From NCBI GenBank assembly GCA_031291335.1, contig JARLJF010000052.1, positions 1-52,738 on the forward strand: a stretch of 52,738 bases of DNA, written 5' to 3'. A program made the translations under genes and the position numbers. The notes beneath the pieces are model-generated. The model saw only the letters and a list, made by a program, of their open reading frames with translations, was not told the origin of the DNA and did not search any database. Positions 16,048 to 25,052 of this stretch are shown here, one piece after another (position 1 is the stretch's first letter; each line of letters opens with the position of its first letter). Source of the stretch: Pandoraea sp. (GTDB lineage: Bacteria; Pseudomonadota; Gammaproteobacteria; Burkholderiales; Burkholderiaceae).

Positions 16048-16764
16048 TTACACCACGCGAGGATCGACGCGATCCGTCGCCGGCGCAGAGACGTCCACCG
16101 GCTTGTCGTTGCTTTCGTCGCGCACCGCGTCGTCCAGATGCGTGACATCTCCCCAGCTCAGCACATGCCAACGCTCGCCGTCGTACGCGAGACGGTTCAC
16201 GCTCGCATTGAGCAACGGATAGGCGCGCGGCTCGGTCAGCGCGAGTCCCGTCGCCAGCCGATAGCAACAATCGAGCACGCCACCGTGTGCCACGAGCGCC
16301 AGACGCTGGCCCGCGTGGTCGCGCAGAAGTTGTGCGACGAAATCCGTGATGCGCGTGTAGAAACCTCGCGTCGACTCACCACCAGGAATCACGAAGTCGG
16401 GGTCGCGGCTCTGCCAACGCGCGTAGTCCTGCGGAAATTCCGCCTGAATCTCATCGGGCACGCGGGTTTCGAAAATCCCGTAATGCCGCTCCCGCAGACT
16501 CGCCGTACGCACGAGCGGCAAGCCACAGGCGTGCGCAACAGGCGCCGCTGTTTGCACCGCCCGCTGCAAATCGCTCGTGAGTACATGGTCGAATACGCGC
16601 CCATGCGCCGCGACCTCGCGTGCAATACGCTCACCCAGCAAGACCGCCTGACGCTCGCCCTCAGTCGAGAGCGGAATGTCCGTATGCCCTTGAATCCGCT
16701 TGATACGGTTCCAGTCGGTCTCGCCGTGGCGAATCAAAGTGAGGGTAGTCGTCGTGCCGGTCAT
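16048..16764 (-). CDS. Histidine phosphatase family protein (phosphoglycerate mutase-like)
   Basis: 238 residues. TLIRHGETDWN puts the phospho-accepting His at residue 13. SDLQRAVQTA, SLRERHYGIFET and LVAHGGVLD (second catalytic His) complete the family's active site. Members include cofactor-dependent phosphoglycerate mutases, cobalamin-pathway CobC and broad phosphatases. The short insert pattern here fits a GpmB/PhoE-like phosphatase more than glycolytic GpmA. A ~25-residue tail rich in Asp, Val and Pro extends past the domain. It is followed on the same strand, upstream, by the PEBP gene 72 bases away; co-transcription is plausible. The substrate cannot be named from sequence alone. Confidence 0.85.
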   Translation of the reverse strand: MTGTTTTLTLIRHGETDWNRIKRIQGHTDIPLSTEGERQAVLLGERIAREVAAHGRVFDHVLTSDLQRAVQTAAPVAHACGLPLVRTASLRERHYGIFETRVPDEIQAEFPQDYARWQSRDPDFVIPGGESTRGFYTRITDFVAQLLRDHAGQRLALVAHGGVLDCCYRLATGLALTEPRAYPLLNASVNRLAYDGERWHVLSWGDVTHLDDAVRDESNDKPVDVSAPATDRVDPRVV

Positions 16765-16836
16765 CGATGCGAATGCGTTTTGCGTGAGTCCAGAGGGGAA
16801 ACGTGAGGGCAGGCGGTGTTGCCGCTACCGTGACCG

Positions 16837-17463
16837 TCAGGCAGCCTTCGGATTGAGCGTGTAGGTGCCGGTCACGCTGGCGCTGCCAAGCACGTGCGGC
16901 TTGATCGCGGCGAGAACGTCGTCGCCCCCGAAGCGGCCTTCGAGCGGCACACGCGCGATGTCGAGCGCATACACGGTGAAGTGATAGTGGTGCACGATCG
17001 TGTCGTTCCACGGCGGGCACGGGCCGTCGTAGCCGTAGTAATCGCCCTTCATGGTCTCGTCGCCCGCAAACCATGCGGTGTAGTCGTTCACACCGTGACG
17101 CATACCGTCGAGCGCATCCGGCCCAAACTTGCCGCGCGGCGTCACGTGATTGCTGTGGCTGGCCGCCGGGATCTCGGAGGCCGATGCCGGCACGTCGACG
17201 AGCACCCAATGATAGAAATCGACGCGCGGCAGGTCCGCCGGCACTTCGCGGCCTTCCTTGTTGACGTCGTCACCTTGGCTCGGCACGTCGCTGTCGGTAC
17301 AGATCACGACAAACGAACGCGTGCCGGCAGGCACGTCTGACCAGGCCAGATGAGGATTCTTGTTCTGCGACAGCGCGACGTGCGACTGCGCGTCAGGTTT
17401 GCCGAAGGCGAACTGTGCATCCATCGCCGCATTACCGGCAAACGAGTCACTCCAGACTTTCAT
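16837..17463 (-). CDS. YbhB/YbcL family PEBP-like protein
   Basis: 208 residues of the phosphatidylethanolamine-binding protein fold. It has NKNPHLAWSDVP, FVVICTDSDVPS with the ligand-site Asp, FYHWVLVDVP with the conserved His-Trp, GPCPPWNDTIVHHYHF and YALD. Bacterial YbhB/YbcL proteins resemble the eukaryotic Raf kinase inhibitor, but no bacterial role is settled; binding of a small anionic ligand is likely. There is no signal peptide, so it is cytoplasmic. The N-terminal MKVWSDSFAGN matches relatives and fixes the start. It is upstream of the histidine phosphatase on the same strand. Confidence 0.9.
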   Translation of the reverse strand: MKVWSDSFAGNAAMDAQFAFGKPDAQSHVALSQNKNPHLAWSDVPAGTRSFVVICTDSDVPSQGDDVNKEGREVPADLPRVDFYHWVLVDVPASASEIPAASHSNHVTPRGKFGPDALDGMRHGVNDYTAWFAGDETMKGDYYGYDGPCPPWNDTIVHHYHFTVYALDIARVPLEGRFGGDDVLAAIKPHVLGSASVTGTYTLNPKAA

Positions 17464-17615
17464 CAGATTCTCCCAAGCATTGTCATTTCGGAACCCGACG
17501 ACGGTATCACACCGATGCGAATCGCGTGCAATAGCGCACGCACATCAGGACGATTCCGAGCGATTTTCGGGATAGGACGAGTAGCGAGTCGCGTGATTGG
17601 CATGAGTGCCATAAG

Positions 17616-17632
17616 CGGCGCCTCTGGCGCCG
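17616..17632 (-). terminator. GC hairpin after dtd
   Basis: CGGCGCC (17616-17622) and GGCGCCG (17626-17632) pair around a 3-base loop, 17 bases past the dtd stop. There is no T-tract on the minus strand, so efficiency as a terminator is doubtful. Confidence 0.4.
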
Positions 17633-17648
17633 TGCCACCCAGGACGGC

Positions 17649-18116
17649 TCAGACCGCGTCGGGACGCGTCTGAAGCCAGAACGTAACGGGTCCGTCGTTC
17701 ACGAGCGAGACGCGCATGTGCGCGCCGAACTCGCCCGTTTCCACGACCGGATGGCGCGTGCGCGCCTGCGTCACGAAATGATCGAAGAGTCGCTTGCCAT
17801 CGGCGGGACTCGCCGCCGGCGTGAAGCTCGGACGGGTACCGCTGTTGGTGTCGGCCGCCAGCGTGAACTGCGAGACGAGTAACAAGCCGCCCGCGGCGCC
17901 ATTACCGTCAAGGCTCGACACGCTGCGATTCATCTTGCCCGCGTCGTCCGAAAACACGCGATAGCCGAGCAGCTTCGCGAGCAACTTGTCCGCACTCGCC
18001 TCGGTGTCGCCGCGTTCGGCGCACACCAGCGCGAGCAGGCCCGGGCCGATGGCGCCAACGGTGCGGCCATCGACCGTCACCGCGGCTTCGAGCACACGTT
18101 GGATGAGCGCGATCAT
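17649..18116 (-). CDS. dtd: D-aminoacyl-tRNA deacylase
   Basis: 155 residues, close to the usual ~145-150. It begins [17 protein letters not shown] and has [12 protein letters not shown] (the SQxT nucleophile-site motif) and NDGPVTF near the C-terminus, the Gly-cisPro motif that reads the chirality of the amino acid. DTD removes D-amino acids and glycine wrongly attached to tRNAs. It lies 40 bases downstream of tyrS on the same strand. TyrRS is one of the enzymes prone to charging D-tyrosine, so co-transcription makes functional sense. A slightly longer loop (NGAAGG) appears before the SQFT motif. Confidence 0.96.
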   Translation of the reverse strand: MIALIQRVLEAAVTVDGRTVGAIGPGLLALVCAERGDTEASADKLLAKLLGYRVFSDDAGKMNRSVSSLDGNGAAGGLLLVSQFTLAADTNSGTRPSFTPAASPADGKRLFDHFVTQARTRHPVVETGEFGAHMRVSLVNDGPVTFWLQTRPDAV

Positions 18117-18156
18117 CGCCAGAAATACCGCAGCGAGAACACTGAGCCGACGACGC

Positions 18157-19401
18157 TCAGGCGAGCGTCACGCGGGCGAAGCGACGCTTGCCCACTTGTA
18201 CGACGTAGGTACCGGCTTCGATCTTCGCGCCCTTGTCGGACACCGCCTCGCCGTCGATACGCACACCGCCCTGCTCGATGTTGCGGTTGGCTTCCGACGT
18301 CGACGGCACCAGCCCCGCCTGCTTGAGCAGTTGTGCGATGCCCAGCGGTGCGCCGTCGAGCGAGACTTCCGGAATATCGTCCGGCACGCCGCCCTTGGCG
18401 CGGGCGTTGAAGTCCTCCAGAGCACGCTCGGCGTCGGCCTGCGAGTGGAAACGCGCCACGATTTCCTGCGCGAGAAGCACCTTCACGTCGCGCGGATTAC
18501 GCCCGCCTTCGATGTCCTTGCGCAGTTGGGCAATCTCTTCGAGCGAACGGAACGAGAGCAGCTCGTAGTAGCGCCACATCAGATCGTCCGAGATGCTCAT
18601 GAGCTTGCCGAACATTTCGCTCGGCTTCTCGCTGATGCCCACGTAGTTGGCCTTGGACTTCGACATCTTCTCGACGCCGTCCAGCCCTTCGAGCAGCGGC
18701 ATCGTGAGAATGCACTGCGGCTCCTGACCGTACTGCTTCTGGAGTTCGCGGCCCACGAGCAGGTTGAACTTCTGGTCCGTGCCGCCAAGCTCCAGATCCG
18801 ACTCCAGCGCCACCGAGACGTAACCCTGCATGAGCGGGTAGAGGAATTCGTGGATGGCGATGGGCACGCCGCCCTGGAAGCGTTTCGTGAAATCTTCACG
18901 CTCGAGCATGCGCGCCATGGTGTAGCGCGACGCGAGCTTGATCATGCCGTCGGCGCCCAGCTTCATCGACCATTCGCTGTTGTAGCGGATTTCGGTCTTG
19001 TTGCGGTCGAGCACAAGGGCGGCCTGCTCGAAATAGGTCTTGGCGTTCGACTCGATCTGCTCACGGGTGAGCGGCGGGCGCGTGCTGTTACGGCCCGACG
19101 GGTCGCCGATCAGCGACGTGAAATCGCCGATCAGGAAAATGACCGTATGCCCCAGATCCTGCAACTGGCGCATCTTGTTGAGCACCACGGTGTGGCCGAT
19201 GTGGATGTCGGGGGCCGTCGGATCCAGGCCCAGCTTGATGCGCAGCGGCTTGCCGGTCGCTTCGCTGCGTGCCAGCTTCTGCAGGAACTCCTCTTCCACG
19301 AGAAGCTCATCGCAACCGCGCTTGGCGATCGCCAGAGCGGCCCGCGTGGCGTCGGTCACGGGGTACTTCTTTTCCGAGGTGAGTGCGTGTTCACTTGTCA
19401 T
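18157..19401 (-). CDS. tyrS: Tyrosyl-tRNA synthetase
   Basis: 414 residues. The class I signature appears as [13 protein letters not shown] (about residue 70) and the KMSKS loop as [12 protein letters not shown] (about 230). A C-terminal S4-like RNA-binding domain ends with [18 protein letters not shown]. The HIGH-TVVL form and length place it with the TyrZ/type 2 branch common in beta-proteobacteria, not the E. coli TyrS branch. It charges tRNA-Tyr in the cytoplasm. It leads a tyrS-dtd transcript. The gap to the divergent M23 gene carries a strong extended -10 promoter on the other strand. Confidence 0.97.
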   Translation of the reverse strand: MTSEHALTSEKKYPVTDATRAALAIAKRGCDELLVEEEFLQKLARSEATGKPLRIKLGLDPTAPDIHIGHTVVLNKMRQLQDLGHTVIFLIGDFTSLIGDPSGRNSTRPPLTREQIESNAKTYFEQAALVLDRNKTEIRYNSEWSMKLGADGMIKLASRYTMARMLEREDFTKRFQGGVPIAIHEFLYPLMQGYVSVALESDLELGGTDQKFNLLVGRELQKQYGQEPQCILTMPLLEGLDGVEKMSKSKANYVGISEKPSEMFGKLMSISDDLMWRYYELLSFRSLEEIAQLRKDIEGGRNPRDVKVLLAQEIVARFHSQADAERALEDFNARAKGGVPDDIPEVSLDGAPLGIAQLLKQAGLVPSTSEANRNIEQGGVRIDGEAVSDKGAKIEAGTYVVQVGKRRFARVTLA

Positions 19402-19470
19402 AACATCATTGTCCAGACTGGCTCAGGGTTTCCCTTAAACAGTCAGTAAAGGCGGAGGCCGCGGCGGGTC

Positions 19471-19479
19471 TGCTATAAT
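19471..19479 (+). promoter_or_regulatory. Extended -10 promoter before the structured leader
   Basis: TGCTATAAT combines a TGn extension with a perfect TATAAT (19474-19479). No TTGACA-like element lies at the right distance, as is common for extended -10 promoters. It predicts transcription from about 19486 toward the M23 peptidase gene. Confidence 0.75.
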
Positions 19480-19485
19480 CGCGGC

Positions 19486-19576
19486 TCAATTCTCGGCTCG
19501 GGCCGAAGCGACGCCGGGTTGCCCCGGAAATTCCGGCAGGCAATCTCGAAGCATGTCGCTCCGCCCGGGCTTTTTT
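19486..19576 (+). ncRNA. Candidate structured leader/attenuator or small RNA
   Basis: One long irregular hairpin spans 19496-19570. The outer stem is 19496-19503 with 19563-19570 (8 bp, one G-U), then 19507-19512 with 19555-19560 (6 bp). An inner arm pairs 19519-19523 with 19539-19543 and 19524-19527 with 19533-19536. Six T residues (19571-19576) follow the outer stem directly, the layout of an intrinsic terminator. With the promoter at 19471-19479, the product would be a ~90-base RNA ending 25 bases before the M23 start codon. It could be an independent small RNA, or an attenuator of the M23 gene. It does not carry the conserved SRP or 6S motifs. Structure is seen; function is inferred. Confidence 0.6.
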
Positions 19577-19601
19577 CGTAAGTTGCGCAGAATTTTACGT
19601 G

Positions 19602-20972
19602 ATGTGGCCAAAACTCCGTGATTTTTTTGCGCGTGAACTGCTGACCCTGATCGATCCCACGCAGCCGAAGCACCGTCGCAGAAAGGTGCAAATCGTGGCA
19701 ACGGTCGGTTCGGCCCTGACGCTGGGAATGGTGACCGCTTTCGGCGTGGCACCCATGGTGCCTGAAGCGGCACGTAACGGTGCGAGCGTGACATTGCCGC
19801 TCACCTTCCCCGATCTGGCCAAACAGATTCAGCAGCTCGACGCGCAGTCCCAGACCTTTATCCATCAAGTGGCGCAACGGCGCGGCGAAACCCTTGGCGA
19901 CATGCTCTCGCGGCTGTCGATCCAGGACCCCGCTGCCGAGCGCTTCATTCGCGAGAACGCCGTCGCCCGGCGTCTGATCGGCGTGCCCCCGGGGCAGGTC
20001 GTGCAGGCCGAGACCGACGACGATGGCAAGCTCGTCTCGCTCTCCACCGTCCTGTCGACCGGCAACGCCGCTGCCCAGCAACTGGTGATCGATCGCACTG
20101 ACGCGGGCCGCCTGCGCGCGCGCATGGATCAACTTGTCAACGACACCGAATGGGCCATGCGCTCCGGTGCCATTGCGGGCAATTTCTTCACCGCGATGGA
20201 CGATGCGGGCGTGCCCGACGCCGTTGTCGCGCAGATGGTGAACATCTTCTCCGGCGTGATCAACTTCCAGCGCGACGTGCGCCGCGGCGACCGCTTCCGC
20301 ATGGTGTACGAAGTCGTCAAGCAGCAGGATCGCACCGTGCGCACCGGCCGCGTGCTCGCCATCGAGTTCATCAATCAGGGCAAGACGCATCAGGCCATCT
20401 GGTACGCCGATCCGCAGGGGGCGCCCGACGGCGCGTACTACGGCTTCGACGGCCGCAATCTGAAGCAGGCCTTCCTGCGCACGCCGGTCGAGTTTTCGCG
20501 CATTTCGTCCGCGTTCGGTGGTCGTGAGCATCCGTTCCAGCACAAGTGGAAGAAGCACGAAGGCGTGGATCTGGCGGCGCCCGTCGGCACGCGCGTGTTT
20601 GCGGCGGGCGATGGCGTGGTCAAGTTCGTCGGCACACAGAACGGTTACGGCAATCTGGTCGAGATCGATCACGCAGGCAACTATCAGACGCGTTACGCCC
20701 ACCTGTCCGGCTTCGGTCAGGGCATGAAGCCCGGCACGCGTGTCACGCAGGGCCAAGTCATCGGTTTCGTCGGGCAGACGGGCTGGGCGACGGGCCCGCA
20801 CCTGCATTACGAACTGCGCTACAACGGCGTTCCGCGCAATCCGTTCTCGACGGATGTGGCGGCCGTCGCACCGCTCGCAGGCGCCCGCCTGAAGGTGTTC
20901 GACATGTACGCCGAAAACCTGCTCAAGCGCATCGACCTGATGCGCACCGTGCAAGTCGCCGAGCGCGATTGA
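19602..20972 (+). CDS. M23 family metallopeptidase (LytM-type, membrane anchored)
   Basis: 456 residues from ATG 19602; a GTG directly before it is an alternative start. One membrane segment (about 30-52) follows a short basic N-terminus, so the rest faces the periplasm. The middle region resembles the OapA/LysM-like domain of MepM-type enzymes. The peptidase domain holds the zinc ligands His319 and Asp323 (HEGVD), His367 (YAHLS) and His402 (GPHLHYE), so it should be active. Such enzymes cut peptide cross-links of peptidoglycan. It is followed by anmK, which recycles anhydro-MurNAc, forming a cell-wall turnover pair. Expression starts at an extended -10 promoter and must pass a terminator-like leader structure. 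Confidence 0.92.
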   Translation: MWPKLRDFFARELLTLIDPTQPKHRRRKVQIVATVGSALTLGMVTAFGVAPMVPEAARNGASVTLPLTFPDLAKQIQQLDAQSQTFIHQVAQRRGETLGDMLSRLSIQDPAAERFIRENAVARRLIGVPPGQVVQAETDDDGKLVSLSTVLSTGNAAAQQLVIDRTDAGRLRARMDQLVNDTEWAMRSGAIAGNFFTAMDDAGVPDAVVAQMVNIFSGVINFQRDVRRGDRFRMVYEVVKQQDRTVRTGRVLAIEFINQGKTHQAIWYADPQGAPDGAYYGFDGRNLKQAFLRTPVEFSRISSAFGGREHPFQHKWKKHEGVDLAAPVGTRVFAAGDGVVKFVGTQNGYGNLVEIDHAGNYQTRYAHLSGFGQGMKPGTRVTQGQVIGFVGQTGWATGPHLHYELRYNGVPRNPFSTDVAAVAPLAGARLKVFDMYAENLLKRIDLMRTVQVAERD

Positions 20973-20985
20973 GGTATGCTGGAAA

Positions 20986-21036
20986 CCGCACTGCGCGGGG
21001 CAACATGTGATCCACATGTCTGCCCTGCCGGTGCGG
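20986..21036 (+). promoter_or_regulatory. Large stem-loop between the M23 gene and anmK
   Basis: CCGCAC (20986-20991) pairs with GTGCGG (21031-21036). GGGGCA (20997-21002) pairs with TGCCCT (21021-21026), and ACATGTG (21003-21009) pairs with CACATGT (21013-21019) around a 3-base loop. It sits 14 bases after the peptidase stop and 40 before anmK, and is followed by ATTTGATTTC. It may partially terminate or protect the upstream mRNA. Confidence 0.6.
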
Positions 21037-21076
21037 ATTTGATTTCTTCAGCTCCCCGCGCGCTCGCGCTCCGCAC

Positions 21077-22225
21077 ATGACCGACATCGCTCGTCACACC
21101 GCCTCTCCGGGTTCCCCTTCCCATTTCATCGGACTCATGTCCGGCACCAGCCTCGACGGTGTCGACGGTGTGCTCGTGGCATCAACAAATGGTCAGGTGC
21201 TCGCCGAAGCCTATCTCCCGTTCCCGAGCGACCTGCGCGAGACGCTGATGGTGCTGCAAGCCCCGTCGGAAAACGAGTTGCATCGTGAGGCGTTGGCGGC
21301 AAACGCGTTGGTGCGCGTCTATGCGGACTGCGTGCGCGAGTTGCTGAGCATCGCCGGGTTGCCGGCATCCGCCGTCGCAGCCGTTGGCGCACACGGACAG
21401 ACGATCCGTCACCGTCCGGGGGAATTCGATGGCATCGGGTACACGCGCCAGCTCAATGCCCCTGCACTGCTCGCCGAATTGACCGGCATCGATATCGTCG
21501 CCGACATCCGCAGCCGTGACGTTGCCGCCGGTGGTCAGGGCGCGCCGCTCGTGCCCGCCTATCACCAGGCCGTGTTTTCGGACGCCGGGCAAACGCGCGT
21601 GGTCTGCAATCTTGGCGGCATCAGCAACGTGACGATTCTGCCTTCGGCGGCGTCCGGCCAGCCGGTGTCCGGCTTCGATTGCGGCCCGGGCAATGCGCTG
21701 CTCGACGGCTGGGCCGCACGCCATCTCGGCAAGTCCTACGACGACGGGGGCGCCTGGGGGGCCAGCGGACATGTCAACGACGCGCTGCTCGCCGCCCTGC
21801 TCAGCGAGCCCTACTTCCGCCAGACACCGCCGAAGAGCACCGGGCGCGACCTGTTCCATGCGAAATGGCTGGACTCGCATCTGGCCGCCTTTCCGGGCGT
21901 GTCGCCGGTGGACGTGCAGGCCACGCTCGTCGCCTTGACGGCTCGGTGCGTCGCCGATGAAGTGTTGCGCTACGCGCCCGACTGCCGCGGCTTTTACGCC
22001 TGCGGCGGCGGCACGCGCAACCACACGCTCATGCAGGCGATTGCCGCCCGCCTGCCGGGCGTGACCGTGGCGACGACCGACGCCCTCGGCGTGCCCCCGC
22101 ATCAGGTCGAAGCCCGTGCCTTCGCCTGGCTGGCCCAGCAATGCCTGGCACGGCAACCGGGGAATCTGCCATCCGTCACCGGCGCGAAGGGGCTGCGCAT
22201 TCTTGGCGCGATCTACCCGCACTGA
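21077..22225 (+). CDS. anmK: Anhydro-N-acetylmuramic acid kinase
   Basis: 382 residues. [17 protein letters not shown] is the family's N-terminal ATP-site signature. [36 protein letters not shown] and [12 protein letters not shown] (general-base Asp) follow, with [11 protein letters not shown] in the C-terminal half. AnmK opens 1,6-anhydro-MurNAc and phosphorylates it to MurNAc-6-phosphate during peptidoglycan recycling. About 15 N-terminal residues precede the domain, so a later start (for example around the FIGLMSG block) cannot be excluded. It follows the M23 peptidase on the same strand and ends at a strong terminator. Confidence 0.96.
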   Translation: MTDIARHTASPGSPSHFIGLMSGTSLDGVDGVLVASTNGQVLAEAYLPFPSDLRETLMVLQAPSENELHREALAANALVRVYADCVRELLSIAGLPASAVAAVGAHGQTIRHRPGEFDGIGYTRQLNAPALLAELTGIDIVADIRSRDVAAGGQGAPLVPAYHQAVFSDAGQTRVVCNLGGISNVTILPSAASGQPVSGFDCGPGNALLDGWAARHLGKSYDDGGAWGASGHVNDALLAALLSEPYFRQTPPKSTGRDLFHAKWLDSHLAAFPGVSPVDVQATLVALTARCVADEVLRYAPDCRGFYACGGGTRNHTLMQAIAARLPGVTVATTDALGVPPHQVEARAFAWLAQQCLARQPGNLPSVTGAKGLRILGAIYPH

Positions 22226-22259
22226 GCAACGCACCAACGTCGCGGCAACAGGTAAACGA

Positions 22260-22286
22260 GAAAAGGGCCCTTGCGGGCCCTTTCTC
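22260..22286. terminator. Intrinsic terminator between anmK and erpA
   Basis: AAAGGGCCC (22262-22270) and GGGCCCTTT (22275-22283) form a 9-bp stem with a TTGC loop, flanked by A and T runs. It can act for both convergent genes. Confidence 0.88.
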
Positions 22287-22315
22287 TTACTGCGTTCGAC
22301 GACTGCTTTTGCCGT

Positions 22316-22681
22316 TCAGACCGAGAACGAAGAGCCGCAGCCACACGTGGTGGATGCGTTCGGGTTCTTGATCACGAACTGCGCGCCGTTGATGTCTTCC
22401 TTGTAGTCAATCTCAGCGCCGACGAGGTATTGATAGCTCATCGAGTCAATCAGCAGCGACACGCCGTTCTTGTCGAGCACGGTATCGTCTTCGTTGACAT
22501 CTTCATCGAAGGTGAAACCATACTGAAAGCCGGAGCAACCGCCACCCTGCACGAAAACGCGCAGTTTCAGCTCGGCGTTGCCTTCTTCGTCGATCAGTTG
22601 CTTGACCTTGTCCGCAGCGCTGTCAGTAAAGACCAGGAATGCGGGCATTTCCGTGACGGCAGCCTCAAGCGGTGCGTTCAT
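22316..22681 (-). CDS. erpA: Iron-sulfur cluster insertion protein ErpA
   Basis: 121 residues, an A-type carrier. The three cluster-ligand cysteines are present: Cys49 in [11 protein letters not shown], and Cys113 and Cys115 in [16 protein letters not shown]-type text ([19 protein letters not shown]) and the acidic N-terminal arm match ErpA better than IscA. It passes [4Fe-4S] clusters to apo-proteins, including isoprenoid-pathway IspG/H; the [4Fe-4S] Edd in this window would be a possible client. It is monocistronic by appearance, bounded by a terminator downstream and a 97-base gap to argC upstream. Confidence 0.95.
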   Translation of the reverse strand: MNAPLEAAVTEMPAFLVFTDSAADKVKQLIDEEGNAELKLRVFVQGGGCSGFQYGFTFDEDVNEDDTVLDKNGVSLLIDSMSYQYLVGAEIDYKEDINGAQFVIKNPNASTTCGCGSSFSV

Positions 22682-22778
22682 CGCAAATCTCCATAAATCG
22701 GTTCGGTACCATTCTAGTCCCTATTCCAAAATCGTGCCGATGGTCGGAAAATCAAGGGCTTAGGGACGATAAATACCG

Positions 22779-23822
22779 TTACGGCAATACGGGAATATGG
22801 GTCAGCCCCATGTTCTCCGGCAAGCCGAACATCAGGTTCATACACTGCACGCCCTGACCGGACGCGCCCTTGACCAGATTGTCCTCAACAACGAGGATCA
22901 CCAGCGTGTCTTCATTGCCCGGGCGATGCACCGCCATACGGACATAATTCGATGCGCGCACCCAGCGCGTTTCCGGCATCGAACCGGCCGGCAGCACGTC
23001 CACAAACGGCTCGCCAGCGTAATACGTTTCGAACAGCGCCTGGAAATCGGTGTCGCGTGCTTCCGGCAGAATCGTCGCGTACAGCGTCGAATGAATGCCA
23101 CGGATCGTCGGCAGCAGGTGCGGCACGAACGTCAGACCCACGTCGTAGCCCGCAATCGCCTCAAGACCCTGCTTGATTTCCGGATGATGGCGATGGCCCT
23201 TCACGCCGTAGGCCTTGAAGTTGTCGGCCGTCTCCGCGAGGATCAGCGACGTCTCACCCTTACGGCCTGCGCCGCTCGCGCCCGACTTGGCGTCGGCGAT
23301 CAGATGCTTCGGATCGACCAGCTTGCGGCCACCGGCGAACAACGGCGCATAGCCCAGTTGCACGGACGTCGGGTAGCAACCCGGCAGACCGATCACGCGC
23401 GCGCTCTTGATCTGCTCGCGGTTGATCTCGGGCAGGCCGTACACGGCTTCTTCGAGAATGTCCGGGCAGGCGTGGGGCATGCCGTACCACTTCTCGAACG
23501 TGGCAGTGTCCTTCAGTCGGAAGTCTGCCGCCAGATCGATCACGCGTACGCCAGCGGCAAGCAGCTCGCGCGCCTGCGCCATGGCAACGCCGTGCGGCGT
23601 GGCGAAGAACACCACGTCGCAATCCGTCAGACGGGCATCATCGGGCGTGCAAAATGCCAGGTCGACACGGCCTCGCAGGTTCGGATACATATCGGCGACC
23701 GGCGTGCCCGATTCCTTTCGCGAGGTAATCGCCGTCAACTGCACTTCCGGGTGCTGCGCCAGCAAGCGGAGCAGCTCCACACCGGTATAGCCGGTGCCGC
23801 CTACGATACCTACCTTGACCAT
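22779..23822 (-). CDS. argC: N-acetyl-gamma-glutamyl-phosphate reductase
   Basis: 347 residues. The NADP-binding [18 protein letters not shown] opens the protein, FFATPHGVA follows, and the catalytic Cys149 lies in [17 protein letters not shown] provides the second active-site His. ArgC reduces N-acetylglutamyl-phosphate to the semialdehyde in arginine synthesis. The start MVKVG is that of the family. The gene lies downstream of rplM-rpsI on the same strand but beyond the rpsI terminator, an arrangement often seen in Burkholderiaceae, so it probably has its own promoter in the 182-base gap. Confidence 0.97.
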   Translation of the reverse strand: MVKVGIVGGTGYTGVELLRLLAQHPEVQLTAITSRKESGTPVADMYPNLRGRVDLAFCTPDDARLTDCDVVFFATPHGVAMAQARELLAAGVRVIDLAADFRLKDTATFEKWYGMPHACPDILEEAVYGLPEINREQIKSARVIGLPGCYPTSVQLGYAPLFAGGRKLVDPKHLIADAKSGASGAGRKGETSLILAETADNFKAYGVKGHRHHPEIKQGLEAIAGYDVGLTFVPHLLPTIRGIHSTLYATILPEARDTDFQALFETYYAGEPFVDVLPAGSMPETRWVRASNYVRMAVHRPGNEDTLVILVVEDNLVKGASGQGVQCMNLMFGLPENMGLTHIPVLP

Positions 23823-23929
23823 GTCCTACCCCTTTCAATCGGAACCGCGATTCTATCAAGCTTCCACGACACGCGTGAGACGGTGACGCACCGGCGACAT
23901 CCCCGCTTCGCCGAGGCAAAACGGGCGAA

Positions 23930-23963
23930 AAAAAGAAAAAAGGCCGCGCGAGGCGGCCTTTCT
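23930..23963 (-). terminator. Intrinsic terminator of rplM-rpsI
   Basis: AAAGGCCGC (23939-23947) and GCGGCCTTT (23953-23961) form a 9-bp stem. Read on the minus strand it is followed by a long T-rich stretch (complement of the A-run 23928-23940). It lies 43 bases past the rpsI stop. Confidence 0.88.
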
Positions 23964-24004
23964 CTGCACCTGCCAGAGGCAGATGCCCACAAGCACTCGG
24001 GCGA

Positions 24005-24400
24005 TTAACGCTTCGAGAATTGCTTGCGACGGCGGGCCTTGTGCAGACCAACCTTCTTACGTTCGACTTCACGGGCATCGCGAGTCACGAAGCCTGCGGT
24101 CGACAGCGTCGGCTTGAGCGTCGCGTCGTAGTCGATCAGTGCGCGGGTGATACCGTGACGAACCGCACCGGCCTGACCCGTTTCACCGCCGCCCGAAACG
24201 TTGACCTTGATGTCGAACGTTTCAGCGTGGTTGGTCAGCTCGAGCGGCTGACGAACGATCATCAGCGACGTTTCACGAGCGAAGTACTCTTTGATCGGCT
24301 TGCCATTGACGACGATGTCGCCCTTGCCAGCCTTGATGAACACACGAGCAACAGCGCTCTTGCGACGGCCGGTGCCGTAATTCCAATCGTTTTTGAACAT
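24005..24400 (-). CDS. rpsI: 30S ribosomal protein S9
   Basis: 131 residues. [32 protein letters not shown] and the basic C-terminal tail [19 protein letters not shown] are universal S9 features; the terminal Ser-Lys-Arg reaches the P-site tRNA. It begins 9 bases after rplM on the same strand, the standard two-gene operon. The N-terminus [11 protein letters not shown] is two or three residues longer than in many relatives, so the start is almost fixed by the preceding stop. Confidence 0.98.
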   Translation of the reverse strand: MFKNDWNYGTGRRKSAVARVFIKAGKGDIVVNGKPIKEYFARETSLMIVRQPLELTNHAETFDIKVNVSGGGETGQAGAVRHGITRALIDYDATLKPTLSTAGFVTRDAREVERKKVGLHKARRRKQFSKR

Positions 24401-24409
24401 GGCTGGCCC

Positions 24410-24838
24410 TTAGATCTCGAGCGACTTCGGTTGCTGCGCTTCGTGCGGATGGTTACCGTCGGCGTAAACCTTCAGCTTCTTGATCATCGCGTAGCCCAGC
24501 GGACCCTTCGGCAGCATGCCCTTCACGGCTTTCTCGAGCGCACGGCCCGGGAAACGCTCTTGCATCTTGCCAAACGTGGTTTCGTAGATACCGCCCGGGT
24601 AGCCCGTGTGACGGTAGTACTTCTTGTCGGTTTGCTTTGCGCCCGTAACTTTCAGCTTGGCAGCATTGACAATGATGATGTAATCACCCGTGTCAACGTG
24701 CGGCGTGAATTCCGGTTTGTGTTTGCCGCGCAGACGGCGTGCCACTTCGCTGGCGACACGGCCGAGGACTTTGTCCGTCGCGTCAATCACAAACCATTCG
24801 CGCGTCACCTCTGCCGGCTTAGCGGAAAACGTCTTCAT
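24410..24838 (-). CDS. rplM: 50S ribosomal protein L13
   Basis: 142 residues, exact family length, with [20 protein letters not shown] at the start, [20 protein letters not shown] and the P-loop-like [22 protein letters not shown]13 is an early-assembly 50S protein. The operon promoter reads TTTACC (25015-25020, minus strand), an 18-base spacer, and TATAAT (24991-24996). The ~145-base leader starts with a hairpin (24957-24966 with 24977-24985). L13 autoregulates its own mRNA in E. coli, so this leader may be the control site here too; that is inference. Confidence 0.98.
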   Translation of the reverse strand: MKTFSAKPAEVTREWFVIDATDKVLGRVASEVARRLRGKHKPEFTPHVDTGDYIIIVNAAKLKVTGAKQTDKKYYRHTGYPGGIYETTFGKMQERFPGRALEKAVKGMLPKGPLGYAMIKKLKVYADGNHPHEAQQPKSLEI

Positions 24839-24990
24839 GATCGATCCAAATAAAATGCATTTGCCCCATTAACACCAACTTCCTGCTTGTCTGCCGGCCG
24901 CGTCCTTGCGAATGGTGTCGCATGGCGCAGTCCTGTGCTTGCAGGCTCTCCCTGATGCTTTTTCCGTGGGCATTTCCGGAAAAGCCGTTG

Positions 24991-25020
24991 ATTATACAGA
25001 AAAAATCACCCACCGGTAAA
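24991..25020 (-). promoter_or_regulatory. rplM-rpsI promoter
   Basis: On the minus strand TTTACC (25015-25020) is followed after 18 bases by a perfect TATAAT (24991-24996). The predicted start is near 24984, immediately before a hairpin at 24957-24985 in the leader. Confidence 0.75.
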
Positions 25021-25052
25021 CCATCGCCGGCGAACCGCCTTTTCGGTGGCAC

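Noticed and set aside
19486..19576. Signal recognition particle RNA or 6S RNA
   Set aside because: The conserved SRP loop (GGTCAGG with GGAAGGAAGCAGCC) and the 6S bubble layout are not present; kept only as an unnamed structured RNA.
19473..21017. Minus-strand open frame (514 codons) opposite the M23 peptidase
   Set aside because: Antisense to an enzyme with intact zinc ligands; His/Arg-rich shadow.
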